A stretch of 64,000 nucleotides of DNA, taken from assembly GCF_016863615.1 (NCBI RefSeq), contig NZ_BOPF01000023.1, forward strand, positions 62,001 through 126,000, in the 5' to 3' direction. Shown piece by piece: positions 50,904 to 62,222 of this stretch (its first letter is position 1; every line of letters begins with the position of its first letter). The DNA is from Virgisporangium aliadipatigenens (GTDB lineage Bacteria > Actinomycetota > Actinomycetes > Mycobacteriales > Micromonosporaceae). The position numbers were made by a program, and so were the translations under genes. The notes under the pieces are model-generated. The model worked only from the letters and a program-made list of their open reading frames with translations. It was not told the DNA's origin and did not search any database.

Positions 50904-52229
50904 ATGAGTCGACTCTTCGCCGGCTGGCGTGACCCCGCGGAGCTCGTGGCGGAGGGGGCCGCGGCCCGGGCGCGCGTCCCGGTCGAGGAGATCACCCGCC
51001 ACGCGGCGCGCGCCGACCGCGCGCACCCGCACGACCTGGTCGCCGCGAGCAACGTCGACCGCGTCGCCGACCTGATCCCGCTGCGCTACGAGCGGATGTC
51101 CACGTCGCCGTTCGCGTTCCTGCGCGGGGCCGCCGTGGTCCTCGCCGCCGATCTCGCGGGAACGCCGACCAGCGGGCTGAACGGCCACATCTGCGGGGAC
51201 GCGCACGCCTCCAACTTCGGCCTGTACGCCTCCCCCGAGCGGCGCCAGATCATGGACGTGAACGACTTCGACGAGACCGTGCACGGGCCGTGGGAGTGGG
51301 ACCTGAAGCGCCTCGTCGCCAGCCTCGCGGTGGCCGCCCGCGACAACGGGCTGAGCGAGGACGCCGGACGCAAGGCCGCCCGGGACTGCGCCACCGGCTA
51401 CCGCGCGGCGCTTGCGGAGCTGGCCGAGATGCCGCTCTTCGACGGCTATTGCATGACGACGTCGATCGAGACGCTCGAGAAGATCGACATGAAGGACCTC
51501 GTCGAGACGTTCGACCGGGTGCGCAAGAAGGCGAAGAAGAACACCAGCAAGAAGGTGGTGTCGAAGTTCACCCAGCGGCTGTCGCACGACTCCTGGCACT
51601 TCGTGCCCGACCCGCCGATCCTCACGCCCGTCCCCGACAAGGAACGCGACGCCGTGATCGCCGGCCTCGACGACTACGGCGACTCGGTGAGCGAGGAGAT
51701 CCGTTCGCTGCTGTCCCGCTACACGGTGGTCGACGTGGCGCACCGCGTCGTCGGGCTCGGCAGCGTCGGGCTGCGCAGCTACGTGGTGCTGCTGCACGGC
51801 AACGGCGACGAGGCGCTGGTCCTGCAGGTCAAGCAGGCCCGTGAGTCGGCGCTCGCCGCGCACCTGGACCTGCCGCGGCACGACCACGAGGGCCGACGCA
51901 TCGTGCACGGCCAGCGCTGGATGCAGACCGTCAGCGACATCCTGCTCGGCTGGACCACGATCGAGGGCCGGCCGTACCAGGTGCGCCAGTTCCGGGACAT
52001 GAAGGGCAGCATCGACCCGAGCCTGCTCAAGGCCGACCAGCTCGACGACTACGCGCGCGTGGTGGGAGTCGTGCTCGGCCGGGCGCACGCCCAGTCGATC
52101 GACCCGCGGGTGCTGCACGGGTACTGCGACGCCGACGGGGAGGGCTTCGACACGGCGTTCGAACGCTTCGCCGTCGCGTACGCCGACCAGACCGAGGCCG
52201 ACCACGGGGCGTTCCTAGCGAAGCTCTAG
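50904..52229 (+). CDS. DUF2252 family protein
   Basis: 441 residues. Kinase-like signatures of the DUF2252 family are present: FLRGAAVVLAADLAGTPTSG, CGDAHASNFGLYASPER, DFDETVHGPWEWDLKRLVASL and the later VGLGSVGLRSYVVLL and LQVKQAREScoupled segment. The fold resembles aminoglycoside/protein-kinase-like phosphotransferases, with GDAHASNFG and DVNDFDE as putative catalytic and metal residues. The substrate is unknown. TAGCGT (50890-50895) lies 8 nt before the ATG. The 3' end overlaps the next gene by 15 bp. Confidence 0.88.
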   Translation: MSRLFAGWRDPAELVAEGAAARARVPVEEITRHAARADRAHPHDLVAASNVDRVADLIPLRYERMSTSPFAFLRGAAVVLAADLAGTPTSGLNGHICGDAHASNFGLYASPERRQIMDVNDFDETVHGPWEWDLKRLVASLAVAARDNGLSEDAGRKAARDCATGYRAALAELAEMPLFDGYCMTTSIETLEKIDMKDLVETFDRVRKKAKKNTSKKVVSKFTQRLSHDSWHFVPDPPILTPVPDKERDAVIAGLDDYGDSVSEEIRSLLSRYTVVDVAHRVVGLGSVGLRSYVVLLHGNGDEALVLQVKQARESALAAHLDLPRHDHEGRRIVHGQRWMQTVSDILLGWTTIEGRPYQVRQFRDMKGSIDPSLLKADQLDDYARVVGVVLGRAHAQSIDPRVLHGYCDADGEGFDTAFERFAVAYADQTEADHGAFLAKL

Positions 52230-52808
52230 TCCCAGCGCCTGAGCGATCACCACGGCCTGCTCGGCGGTGATCAGCGCACCCCGCACCTCGGCCGTCGTCG
52301 GGTCGAGCGCGGTCAGGTCGCTGCCGCGCAGGTCCGCCTTCTCCAGCCGGGACTTCTGCCAGCGCGCGCCGGAGAGGTCGCAGCCCGCGAGGGTCGTGCC
52401 GCGCAGGTCGGCCCCGCCGAGGTCGGTCTCGCGCATCCGCACCTCCCGGAACGCCGCCCCGCGCAGGTCGGCGCCGGCCAGCCCGACGAACGACCAGTCC
52501 CCGCCGCTGACCGTCAGCGGCCGCAACCCGCACTCCCGGAACGTGCTGCCGGTCAGCTTGCACCCGTCGAACGCCGCCTCGAAGAGCACGCACCGGGTGA
52601 ACTCGCAGCGCAGGAACGCCGCGTCGGTGTGCCGGGAGGCGTTGAACCGCACGTTGCCGAACCGGCAGTCGGTGAACGTGCTGCCGCGCACGACCGCCTC
52701 GGTCAGGTCGACGTCGGAGAACGTGCAGTCGACGTACGCGCGGTCGACGATCTCCTCGCCGTAGAGGTCCTCGTCGGTGAAGGACTCGCCGACGAACTCC
52801 TCACTCAC
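52215..52808 (-). CDS. Pentapeptide-repeat protein (Qnr/MfpA-like)
   Basis: 197 residues built of tandem A(D/N)LxG-type pentapeptides, for example LAGADLRGAAFREVRMRETD and LGGADLRGTTLAGCDLSGA, forming a right-handed beta-helix. The length and the interrupted first coils match MfpA/Qnr proteins that mimic DNA and protect gyrase from quinolones. Such a role is only inferred. Its start overlaps the end of the ion channel gene upstream by 8 bp, so they are coupled. Confidence 0.82.
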   Translation of the reverse strand: MSEEFVGESFTDEDLYGEEIVDRAYVDCTFSDVDLTEAVVRGSTFTDCRFGNVRFNASRHTDAAFLRCEFTRCVLFEAAFDGCKLTGSTFRECGLRPLTVSGGDWSFVGLAGADLRGAAFREVRMRETDLGGADLRGTTLAGCDLSGARWQKSRLEKADLRGSDLTALDPTTAEVRGALITAEQAVVIAQALGLELR

Positions 52809-53802
52809 CCGGGTCGCCCTGGATGATGACCAGCCTGTCGCCGTGCTTGACCTCGCCGGCCGCGGCGTAGCGGAGGAACGTTCCGGCGCGCATCACGCCG
52901 AGCACGAGGCCCGGCAGCTCGGCGGGCTTGCGGCCGACCTCGTCGAGGCGGGCGGGGCGTTCGACCACGTCGAGGCCCTTGCCCTGGTTGAGCAGGTCGT
53001 CGAGGACCTGACCGACCGCGGGCGAGTGGGCCAGCAGCCGGCCGGCCGCCTCGGAGGAGGTGACCACGCTGTCGGCGCCGCTGTGCCGGGCCAGCGGGGC
53101 GTTCTCCGCCTCGCGGACCGCCACCGAGATCGGCACCGTGGGGTTGAGCTGGCGGGTGGTGAGCGTGGTCAGAATCGCGGCGTCGTCCCGGTCGACCGCC
53201 ACGATCACCCGCGCCGCCCGATCCACCCCGGCCTCTCTGAGCACGATGGAACGGGTGGAGTCGCCGACGACCGCCACCAGCCCTTCACCGGTCGCCTCCT
53301 TGACCCCGGCCGGCCGGTTGTCGATGACGACGATCCCGCTGCGCGCCAGCCCGTTGGAGAGCAGAACGTTGACCGCGCTGCGCCCCTTGGTGCCGTACCC
53401 GACGACGACCGTGTGCCCGTGCAACCTCGACCTCCATCGGTTCAGCCGCCACTGCTCCCGGGTCCGGGTGCCGAGCACCTCGAACGTCGTGCCGACCAGC
53501 AGGGCGAGGAAGAACAGCCGCAGCGGCAGGATCACCAGGACGTTCACCGTCCGGGCGGAGACGCTCACCGGGGTGATGTCGCCGTAGCCGGTCGTCGAGA
53601 GGCTGACCGACGCGTAGTACACGGCGTCGAGCAGGGAGACCTCGTCGTCGGCGTTGTCCCGGTAGCCCTCGCGGTCCAGGTACACGGCGGTGGCCATCAG
53701 CAGGATCGCCCCGAACGCGTAGAACAGCCGCGTGGACATCCGCATCAGCGGCCCCCGCGGCGGCACCGGTAACCGGACGGTTGCCCGGTCGGCGTCACTC
53801 AC
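52801..53802 (-). CDS. Potassium channel with RCK (TrkA-N) domain
   Basis: 333 residues. Two helices (about 22-42 and 85-105) surround a pore loop with the selectivity filter TTGYGD. An RCK domain follows (~128-250; HTVVVGYGTKGRSAVNVL as the nucleotide-binding motif) and a C-terminal RCK_C-like part (~255-333). The plan is that of MthK/GsuK-type ligand-gated K+ channels in the cell membrane. The filter is intact, so K+ selectivity is expected. It is followed by a pentapeptide-repeat protein gene. Confidence 0.92.
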   Translation of the reverse strand: MSDADRATVRLPVPPRGPLMRMSTRLFYAFGAILLMATAVYLDREGYRDNADDEVSLLDAVYYASVSLSTTGYGDITPVSVSARTVNVLVILPLRLFFLALLVGTTFEVLGTRTREQWRLNRWRSRLHGHTVVVGYGTKGRSAVNVLLSNGLARSGIVVIDNRPAGVKEATGEGLVAVVGDSTRSIVLREAGVDRAARVIVAVDRDDAAILTTLTTRQLNPTVPISVAVREAENAPLARHSGADSVVTSSEAAGRLLAHSPAVGQVLDDLLNQGKGLDVVERPARLDEVGRKPAELPGLVLGVMRAGTFLRYAAAGEVKHGDRLVIIQGDPGE

Positions 53803-53867
53803 GCACAGAACCGTACAACTCGATAATCAGGACCGGCGGCCCGCCCGCGCCGAACAATACGGGTGAC

Positions 53868-56030
53868 ATGTCCAGTCTGCCGATGCTGCAGGAACGCCGC
53901 GCCGGCGGTCCGCTCTCCCGCCCGCGACGGGTGATCGGTGCCGCCCTGGCGCTGGTGCTGACGGCCGCGCTCGGCGCCGCTGGTCACCGGGCGCCGCAAT
54001 CGGCTCCGGACGCCGGCATCGCCCGGCTGGACTCCGTTCCTCCGCCGCCGGGGGGCCGGTCGTGGGCGCCGGCGCCGGTGCGCGTCGACGGGCTGGCCGC
54101 CCTCGCCACCTCGAACGCCGACGGCTTCGCCCTGCACACCGCGGGCGGGCCGGTGACGTTCCTGCCCGGCGTGAACCTGGGCAGCACCAAGCCCGGCCAC
54201 CAGCCCGGGGAACTGCCGGGCACCGCCGATGACTACCGGCGCTGGTTCGCGGCGATGGCGTGGCTGGGCGTGCGGGTGGTGCGCGTGTACACGATCCACC
54301 CGCCGGCGTTCTACTCCGAACTGCTGCGCCACAACCGGGCCAGTCCGGAGCGGCCGCTCTACCTGGTGCAGGGCGTCTACCTGCCGGACGAGTCCTACGT
54401 GCAGACGCGGGACCTGTACCAGGGAGCCGGTACGGAGGCGTTCACCCGGGAATTGCGGGACGCGGTCGAGGCGGTGCACGGCAACCTGCACCGCGACGTG
54501 ACGCCGGGCCGGGCCGCCGGTGACTGGACGGCCGACGTCTCGCCGTGGCTCGCGGCGTGGATCGCCGGGGTCGAGTGGGACCCGTACGCCGTCGACAGCA
54601 CCGACCGGCGCAACCCGAACGCGCCCGCGCACGACGGGAAGTACTTCCGCTCGACGCCCGAGGCGAGCCCGACGGAGCGCTGGATCGCCGCCCGCCTCGA
54701 CGAACTGGCCACCGCCCAGGCCGCGCACGGGCTGTCGGTGCCGATCGCGCACGCCAACTGGCCCACCACCGACCCGCTGAGGCACCCGGAGGAGCCGCTC
54801 GAACAGGAGGATCTGGTCGGCGTCGACGCGAACCACATCCTGCCGACGCCCGCCTGGCCCGGCGGCACGTTCGCCAGCTACCACGCGTACCCGTACTACC
54901 CGGACTTCCAGCGGCACGAGCCGGCGTTGCAGGCGTTTCGGTACCGGGGGCGCGGTGATCCGTACGCGGGCTATCTCGACGCGCTGAAGCGGCACCACGC
55001 CGGGGCCGGGATGCCGACGATGATCACCGAGTTCGGCGTGCCGTCGTCGATCGGCTCGGCACACGTCGGGCCGCTCGGCCGGGACCAGGGCGGGCACTCC
55101 GAGCGCGAGGCGATGGCGATGGACGCCGAACTGATGGATCTGATCCAGGATCTCGGGCTCGCCGGTGCGCTGGTCTTCGCGTGGACCGACGAGTGGTTCA
55201 AGTTCACCTGGAACACGATCAACCACCAGGAGCCGGCGGAACGGCGTTCGCTGTGGCACGACCCGCTGACCAACGAGCAGCACTTCGGCCTCATCGCGAT
55301 GGACGCCACCGGCGCGGTGAACGACGCGGTGACCCGGCTCGGCCCGGTGACGGCGCGGGTCGACGAGTCCTACGTGCACCTGCGGGTCCGGGCGCCGGGC
55401 GCGAAGCGGCTCACGATCGGGTTCGACACGCTGCCGGGTGAGGCCGCCGGCGCGCCGCCGGGTGCGACCTCGCGCAGCCCGGAGACGGCTTTCGCCCTGG
55501 ATCTGGCGGCGCGGACCGGCGAGGCGTGGATCCGTTCCGACCTCGACCCGATGCCGCTGGACTACGCGGGCGGCTTCGGCACGCGCCCGCCCGCGCTGAA
55601 CGGCTGGACGCGTTACCAGCTGACCACCAACCGCGATCTCGTGATTCCCACCACCGGACAGCGCCTGCCGGCGGAGTTCCTGGACGTGGGCACGCTGCGG
55701 TACGGCGGCTGGGACCCGCTCGCGAACGACTTCGACAACCGCGCGCTCTGGCGGATCGAGGGCGACGACGTGGTGCTGCGGGTGCCGTGGGGCCTCGCCG
55801 GGTTCGCCGATCCGTCATCGAAGGCGGTGCTCGTGCCGCGCGGCAGACAGGCCACCGCGCAGGTGGTCGACGGCGTGGACCTGAACGTCTCCATCGACGG
55901 AAACGACACCGCCGTCGGGCACCTGACCTGGGAGTCCTGGCAACGCGTCGGCTACGCCGAGCGGCTCAAGGACGGCGCCCGGGCGGTGCGGGACGCGTTC
56001 GTGCGCACCGCCGCCAACGGCGAACACTAG
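53868..56030 (+). CDS. Large exported glycoside-hydrolase-like protein
   Basis: About 720 residues from ATG 53868, which follows CAATAC by 7 nt; the frame is open to 53781. A signal or anchor helix lies at ~18-38 (VIGAALALVLTAALGAAG). The central region looks like a TIM-barrel of clan GH-A: GVNLGSTKPG, GVRVVRVYTIHPPAFYS, WIAGVEWDP and TMITEFGVPSS, whose glutamates could be acid/base and nucleophile. A beta-rich C-terminal part follows. It is probably a secreted carbohydrate-active enzyme, but the family is not recognised with certainty. Confidence 0.6.
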   Translation: MSSLPMLQERRAGGPLSRPRRVIGAALALVLTAALGAAGHRAPQSAPDAGIARLDSVPPPPGGRSWAPAPVRVDGLAALATSNADGFALHTAGGPVTFLPGVNLGSTKPGHQPGELPGTADDYRRWFAAMAWLGVRVVRVYTIHPPAFYSELLRHNRASPERPLYLVQGVYLPDESYVQTRDLYQGAGTEAFTRELRDAVEAVHGNLHRDVTPGRAAGDWTADVSPWLAAWIAGVEWDPYAVDSTDRRNPNAPAHDGKYFRSTPEASPTERWIAARLDELATAQAAHGLSVPIAHANWPTTDPLRHPEEPLEQEDLVGVDANHILPTPAWPGGTFASYHAYPYYPDFQRHEPALQAFRYRGRGDPYAGYLDALKRHHAGAGMPTMITEFGVPSSIGSAHVGPLGRDQGGHSEREAMAMDAELMDLIQDLGLAGALVFAWTDEWFKFTWNTINHQEPAERRSLWHDPLTNEQHFGLIAMDATGAVNDAVTRLGPVTARVDESYVHLRVRAPGAKRLTIGFDTLPGEAAGAPPGATSRSPETAFALDLAARTGEAWIRSDLDPMPLDYAGGFGTRPPALNGWTRYQLTTNRDLVIPTTGQRLPAEFLDVGTLRYGGWDPLANDFDNRALWRIEGDDVVLRVPWGLAGFADPSSKAVLVPRGRQATAQVVDGVDLNVSIDGNDTAVGHLTWESWQRVGYAERLKDGARAVRDAFVRTAANGEH

Positions 56031-56237
56031 GTCACTCTAAGTAATCGTCTCCGTTCCAGGACTGGCGTTCTCATCACGCTCCGGTAAAGTGGCCGCTGGC
56101 CGTCATGCGGGCGACTGTGCGGGGCCGACGCCAGCAGCTCCCGACGACTCGGACCACCGGCACAGCTGTGCACCCGCATTTCGGGCGTTTCCCCCGCCCA
56201 AATTGCGGTCGAGCAACGTGGAGGACCTGGCCAACCG

Positions 56238-57326
56238 ATGGAGTTCCCCGATATCCACCGGCATCACACGCCTTCTCAGCACTTCGCTACGTTCCGTAGA
56301 CAACAGCGCGCACGCGCTTTGCTACACGCGGTAATGACCGCGCTCGCGGCGATCCTGGTGCTGGGGCTCGCCGCACCCGCCGGGGCGGCCCCCGGCGACG
56401 ACGGTGCCGGCGAGGAGGCCGGCGCCCCGGCGACCCTGTTGGAGCAGCTCGACGTCGTCGGGCGCGCGTACAACGACGCCAAGGCGCAGCTCGATGCCTC
56501 CAAGGCCCGGCAGGCCGACATCAACAAGAAGATCGACTTCGCCAAGGCGCAGCTGGAACTGCTCGCCGACCAGGTCGGCGTGGTGGCCAACGCGGCGTAC
56601 CGCGGCAGCCGGCTGAGCGTCATCTCGGGCCTGCTCAACGACACCAACTCCGACGAGACGCTCAACAAGATCAGCCAAGCGGCGTACATGGCCCAGCGCG
56701 ACGACCGGAAACTGCGCGAGTACCGCCAGGCGCAGAAGGACCTCGCCGAGCAGCAGAAGGCGCTGGACGCCGAGGTGAAGCTGCAGGAGCAGCAGACCGC
56801 CGAGATGGAGAAGCGCAAGAACGAGACGGAGCGGGCCCTCGCCGCGGTCGGCAACGGCGGCAAGGTCAACGGCGTGCCGGTGCCCGTCCCGACGGCCAAC
56901 CCGGCGCCGCGCGCGGCCAACGGCACGTTCGCGGCGGAGAAGTGCAGCGTCGACGACCCCACCACGACCAACTGCATCACCCCGCGGATGCTCAACGCGC
57001 TCAACGAGTCGCGCAAGGCCGGCTTCACCCGGTTCACCAGCTGCTGGCGCGGCGGCGACCGGTTCGAACATCCGAAGGGCAGAGCCTGCGACTACGCGGC
57101 CGCACCGAAGGGTTTCGGCGGCCATGCCACCGGTGACGACCGCAACTACGGAGACCGGCTCGCCGGATGGTGCGTGGCGAACGCCGACCGCATCGGTGTG
57201 CTCTACGTGATCTGGTACCGCATCATCTGGACACCGGCCGCGGGCTGGCACACCTACTCAAGCGGCGCGGGAAGCAGCGACCCGAACACGGCACACACCA
57301 ACCACGTGCATCTATCGGTTCAGTAG
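56238..57326 (+). CDS. Secreted coiled-coil protein with peptidoglycan-hydrolase-like C-terminal domain
   Basis: 362 residues (GGAGG 14 nt upstream). After a helix (~30-50) ending APAGAA comes a long coiled coil (~65-215) rich in Lys/Glu/Gln, like the regulatory coils of RipA/PcsB-type murein hydrolases. The C-terminal domain (~240-362) contains four cysteines, FTSCWRGGDRFEHPKGRACDYA and TAHTNHVHLS, and resembles the ARB_07466-like/peptidase fold of actinobacterial envelope proteins. A role in cell-wall cleavage is inferred. The upstream stretch 56031-56237 has no gene. Confidence 0.75.
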   Translation: MEFPDIHRHHTPSQHFATFRRQQRARALLHAVMTALAAILVLGLAAPAGAAPGDDGAGEEAGAPATLLEQLDVVGRAYNDAKAQLDASKARQADINKKIDFAKAQLELLADQVGVVANAAYRGSRLSVISGLLNDTNSDETLNKISQAAYMAQRDDRKLREYRQAQKDLAEQQKALDAEVKLQEQQTAEMEKRKNETERALAAVGNGGKVNGVPVPVPTANPAPRAANGTFAAEKCSVDDPTTTNCITPRMLNALNESRKAGFTRFTSCWRGGDRFEHPKGRACDYAAAPKGFGGHATGDDRNYGDRLAGWCVANADRIGVLYVIWYRIIWTPAAGWHTYSSGAGSSDPNTAHTNHVHLSVQ

Positions 57327-57434
57327 CGCCCGGCGCGCGGGTCATCCGTTCGGCCGATCTATGCCGCTATTCTCGCGGTTGGACAGGGGTATCGATCGGC
57401 CGAGGAGGAGCCCCCCGATGCTGTGGGAGCGACG

Positions 57435-58654
57435 ATGAGCGCCGGCTGGGGAGCCGCGCGGCTGGAGGTGTCGACGCTCGACAACCTCCGTCGCCCCCCG
57501 CCGCCCGGACCGGGGGACCGGCTGCGGGTGCTGCTCGTCGAGGACGACCCGGGTGACGCGTTCCTCGTCGAGGAACTGCTCGCCGAGGCTGCCGCGCCGG
57601 TAGACCTCGCGACGGCCACCGATCTCGCCTCGGCGCTGGCGGCCGTGGAGGACGTCCACTGCGTCCTGCTGGACCTCGGGCTGCCCGACACCAACGGCCT
57701 CGAGGGGCTGCGCGCGGTGCTGCGGGCCAACAGCACCGTCGCCGTGTGCGTGCTCACCGGGCTGGAGGACGAACACCTCGGCAACGCCGCCGTCGGCGAG
57801 GGCGCCCAGGACTACCTGGTCAAGGGCAAGGTCGACGGCGTGCTGCTCGGCCGGGCGCTGCGCTACGCGGTCGAACGCAAGCGCGCCGACGACAACGCCC
57901 GGCGGCTGCGCGAGGTCGAGCTGCGGCAGGCCGAGTCAGCCCGGCTCGAACGCGGCCTGCTGCCCAAGCCGCTGATGCGTTCCGCCGGGCCGCGGATCTT
58001 CCCGGTCTACCGGCCCGGCCGGCACCGGGCCCTGCTCGGCGGCGACTTCTTCGACGTGGTGCAGACCTCCCCGGACACGCTGCACCTGCTGGTCGGCGAC
58101 GTCTGCGGGCACGGGGTCGACGAGGCACCGCTCGGCGTGGCGTTACGGGTCGGCTGGCGGGCCCTGGTGCTCGCCGGTGTGCCGGACGCCGCCGTGCTGC
58201 CCTCCCTCGAAGAGGTGCTGATCAGCGAACGCCGCAACGACGAGCAGTTCGCCACCGTCGCCACGGTCACCGTGGACCTGGCCGAGCGCACCGCCTCGAT
58301 CCGGCTCGCGGGCCACCCGCCGCCGCTCGTGATCAACGGCACCGAGGTGCGCCTGTGCGACGTCGAACCGGGCCTCGTGCTCGGCGTGATCCCCGGCATG
58401 GACCGTCCACCCACGACGGTGCCGCTCGGCGGGCCGGACTGGGCGCTGCTCATGTACACCGACGGGCTGATCGAGGGCTGGGCCACGCCGGAGGCGAAGG
58501 AGCGCATGGGCGTCGACGGGCTGTGCCGGATCGTCGCCGGTGACGACCGTTCGCGGATCGCGCTGCCGGAGCTGCCGGCGTGGCTGCTCGGACAGGCCGA
58601 GGAGCGCAACGGCGGCCCGCTCGCCGACGACGTCGCGGTCCTACTGGTGACGCC

Positions 58655-58658
<4 letters not shown>
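57435..58658 (+). CDS. Response regulator with PP2C (SpoIIE) phosphatase
   Basis: About 408 residues from ATG 57435. The receiver (~35-155) has [16 protein letters not shown] and the phosphoacceptor in CVLLDLGLPDTNG, with K in YLVKGKVDG. The SpoIIE domain (~195-405) has GGDFFDVVQ, VGDVCGHGVDEA, LAGHPPPLVIN, LLMYTDGLIEG and ADDVAVLLV. This is the RsbU-like class that dephosphorylates an anti-sigma antagonist when the receiver is phosphorylated. The stop overlaps the kinase start as GTGA. Confidence 0.93.
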
Positions 58659-60240
<1,582 letters not shown>

Positions 60241-60244
<4 letters not shown>

Positions 60245-60708
60245 CCGACTCCGCCGCATACCCGCTGGCCGAGCCGTCCGCGATCGAGGTGCTCCTCGTC
60301 GAGGACGACCCGGGTGACGTGCAGCTGACCAAGGAGGCGTTCGAGGAGCACAAGGTGCGCAACCGGCTGACCGTGGTCAGCGACGGTGTCGACGCCCTTG
60401 CCTACCTGCGCCGCGACCCCGACGTGTACCCCGACGCGGTGCGCCCCGACCTGATCCTGCTCGACCTCAATCTGCCCCGCGTGGACGGGCGCGAGGTGCT
60501 GTCGGAGATCAAGGGCGACCCGGAGCTGCGCAGCATTCCCGTGGTGGTGCTGACGACGTCGGGCGCCGACGAGGACATCGTGCGCAGCTACAGCCTGCAC
60601 GCCAACGCCTATGTGACGAAGCCGGTGGACTTCGACCGGTTCATCGCGGTGGTGCGGCAGATCGACGAGTTCTTCGTGAGCGTGGTGAAGCTGCCGCCCC
60701 GCGGGTGA
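60241..60708 (+). CDS. Single-domain response regulator (Rcp1-like)
   Basis: 155 residues, receiver only. [20 protein letters not shown], the phosphoacceptor in [23 protein letters not shown] and [11 protein letters not shown] are typical of Rcp1-type regulators paired with phytochrome-like kinases. Its ATG overlaps the kinase stop as ATGA. It likely relays phosphate from the kinase and may compete with the RR-PP2C protein for it. No output domain is present. Confidence 0.93.
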
Positions 60709-60738
60709 TTTGTTTGCGGGGCGGCAACCTTTCCGGTT

Positions 60739-62097
60739 TTATTGCGCTTCGGCAACCTTTTTGAGGAGCAGGGCCTCGGCGAGGCACACCTTCGCGAACT
60801 CGCCCAGGTGCAGGCTCTCGTTCGGGCCGTGCGCCCGCGCGTCCGGGTCCTCGACGCCGGTCACCAGGATCGCCGCATTCGGGAACATGTCGCGGAACGT
60901 GGCGATGAACGGGATCGACCCGCCGACGCCCATCTCCACCGGTGCGGTGCCGTCCCATGCAGCGGCGAACGCCGCCCGCGCCGCGTCGTACATCGGGCCG
61001 GTCGCGTCGATCGAGGTCGGTTCGCCGTCGCCCTCCAGCGTCACGGTCACCTTCGCGCCCCAGGGGGCGTTCTTCTCCAGGTGAACGCGCAGCGCCTCGT
61101 GCGCCGACGCGGCCGTGTCGCCGGGAGCGATGCGCATGCTCACCTTGGCGCGGGCGGTCGGCACGAGGGCGTTCGGGGCCTCCGAGGTCTTCGGCGCGTC
61201 GATGCCGAGCACCGTGATCGACGGCTTGGTCCAGACGCGTTCGACGATGCGGCCGGAGCCGATCAGTTCCACGCCGTCGAGGAGCCCGGCCTCCTTGCGG
61301 AACCGGTCCTCGGGGTAGTCCAGCGGTGCGGCGTTCGTGCGCACGAGCCCGTCGACGGCCACGTCGCCCGCGTCGTCGTGCAGCGTCGCGAGCAGCCGCA
61401 CGAGCGCGGTGAGCGCGTCCGGCACCGCACCGCCGAACATTCCACTGTGGACGGCGTGGTCCAGGGTCTGCACGTCGACGTAGACGCTGACCAGGCCGCG
61501 CAGCCCGGTGGTGAGCGCCGGCTGGCCGATGTCCCAGTTGCCGGAGTCGGCGATCACGATCACGTCGGCGGTCAGTTCCGCCTTGTACTCGTTGATCAGT
61601 TCCTCCAGGGAACCGGAGCCGAACTCCTCCTCGCCCTCGATGAACAGCGTCACGCCCACCGGCAGCGCGTCCCCGTACGCCCGCAGCGCGGCGATGTGCG
61701 CCAGCACGCCGGCCTTGTCGTCGGCGGTGCCCCGCCCGTACAGCCGCCCGTCCCGTTCGACGGGCTCGAACGGCTCGCTCTTCCACTGGGTCAGGTCGCC
61801 CGGCGGCTGAACGTCGTGGTGCGCGTACAGCAGCACCGTGGGCTTCCCGGGCGGGGCGGGTCGCCGACCGATGACGGCGGGCTGGCCGGAACCCTGTCGC
61901 ACGATGCGCACGTCGGGGACGCCGGCGTCCCGCAGCAGCGCCGCGACGGCCTCGGCGGAGCGCTCCACGTGGCTGTGGTCGAACCCGTCGAACGCGATGC
62001 TCGGGATGCGCACGAGGTCTTCCAGGTCGGCGCGGACCCGGGGCAGTTCACGGGCTATGGCGGCGCGGATGTCGGCTTCGCTCAGCGATGAGGTCAT
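60739..62097 (-). CDS. M20-family dipeptidase
   Basis: 452 residues from ATG 62097. Metal ligands and catalytic residues are visible in LYAHHDVQPPGDLTQW, GRGTADDKAGVLAH, FIEGEEEFGSGSLEELI (catalytic Glu and ligand), IADSGNWD and the C-terminal RAHGPNESLHL. The dimerisation domain lies at ~205-360. Such zinc enzymes (carnosinase/CPG2-like) hydrolyse dipeptides or acyl-amino acids in the cytosol. It is convergent with the two-component operon. Confidence 0.92.
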   Translation of the reverse strand: MTSSLSEADIRAAIARELPRVRADLEDLVRIPSIAFDGFDHSHVERSAEAVAALLRDAGVPDVRIVRQGSGQPAVIGRRPAPPGKPTVLLYAHHDVQPPGDLTQWKSEPFEPVERDGRLYGRGTADDKAGVLAHIAALRAYGDALPVGVTLFIEGEEEFGSGSLEELINEYKAELTADVIVIADSGNWDIGQPALTTGLRGLVSVYVDVQTLDHAVHSGMFGGAVPDALTALVRLLATLHDDAGDVAVDGLVRTNAAPLDYPEDRFRKEAGLLDGVELIGSGRIVERVWTKPSITVLGIDAPKTSEAPNALVPTARAKVSMRIAPGDTAASAHEALRVHLEKNAPWGAKVTVTLEGDGEPTSIDATGPMYDAARAAFAAAWDGTAPVEMGVGGSIPFIATFRDMFPNAAILVTGVEDPDARAHGPNESLHLGEFAKVCLAEALLLKKVAEAQ

Positions 62098-62172
62098 GAA
62101 ACCCGATGCTATGCGCTCCGCTCGGGCCTCCGCATGATCGCGCCGCACCGCGGGACCTTCGGCGCGCGCGAA

Positions 62173-62207
62173 AGCGCCCCGGCGGCCGGGTCGGCTACCG
62201 GGGCGCT
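62173..62207 (-). terminator. Terminator hairpin after the M48 gene
   Basis: AGCGCCCCGG (62173-62182) and CCGGGGCGCT (62198-62207) form a perfect 10-bp stem with a 15-nt loop. It begins 16 bp after the end of the minus-strand M48 gene and precedes the M20 gene start. Confidence 0.7.
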
Positions 62208-62222
62208 CTCGACGTCGTCGGG

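Noticed and set aside
53799-55379. 526-residue minus-strand open frame
   Set aside because: It is antisense to the exported barrel-like protein and lacks recognisable domains.
56031-56237. Possible cyclic di-AMP (ydaO) riboswitch before the coiled-coil wall protein gene
   Set aside because: Such genes often carry this riboswitch in actinomycetes, but the conserved ydaO core sequences are not visible here.
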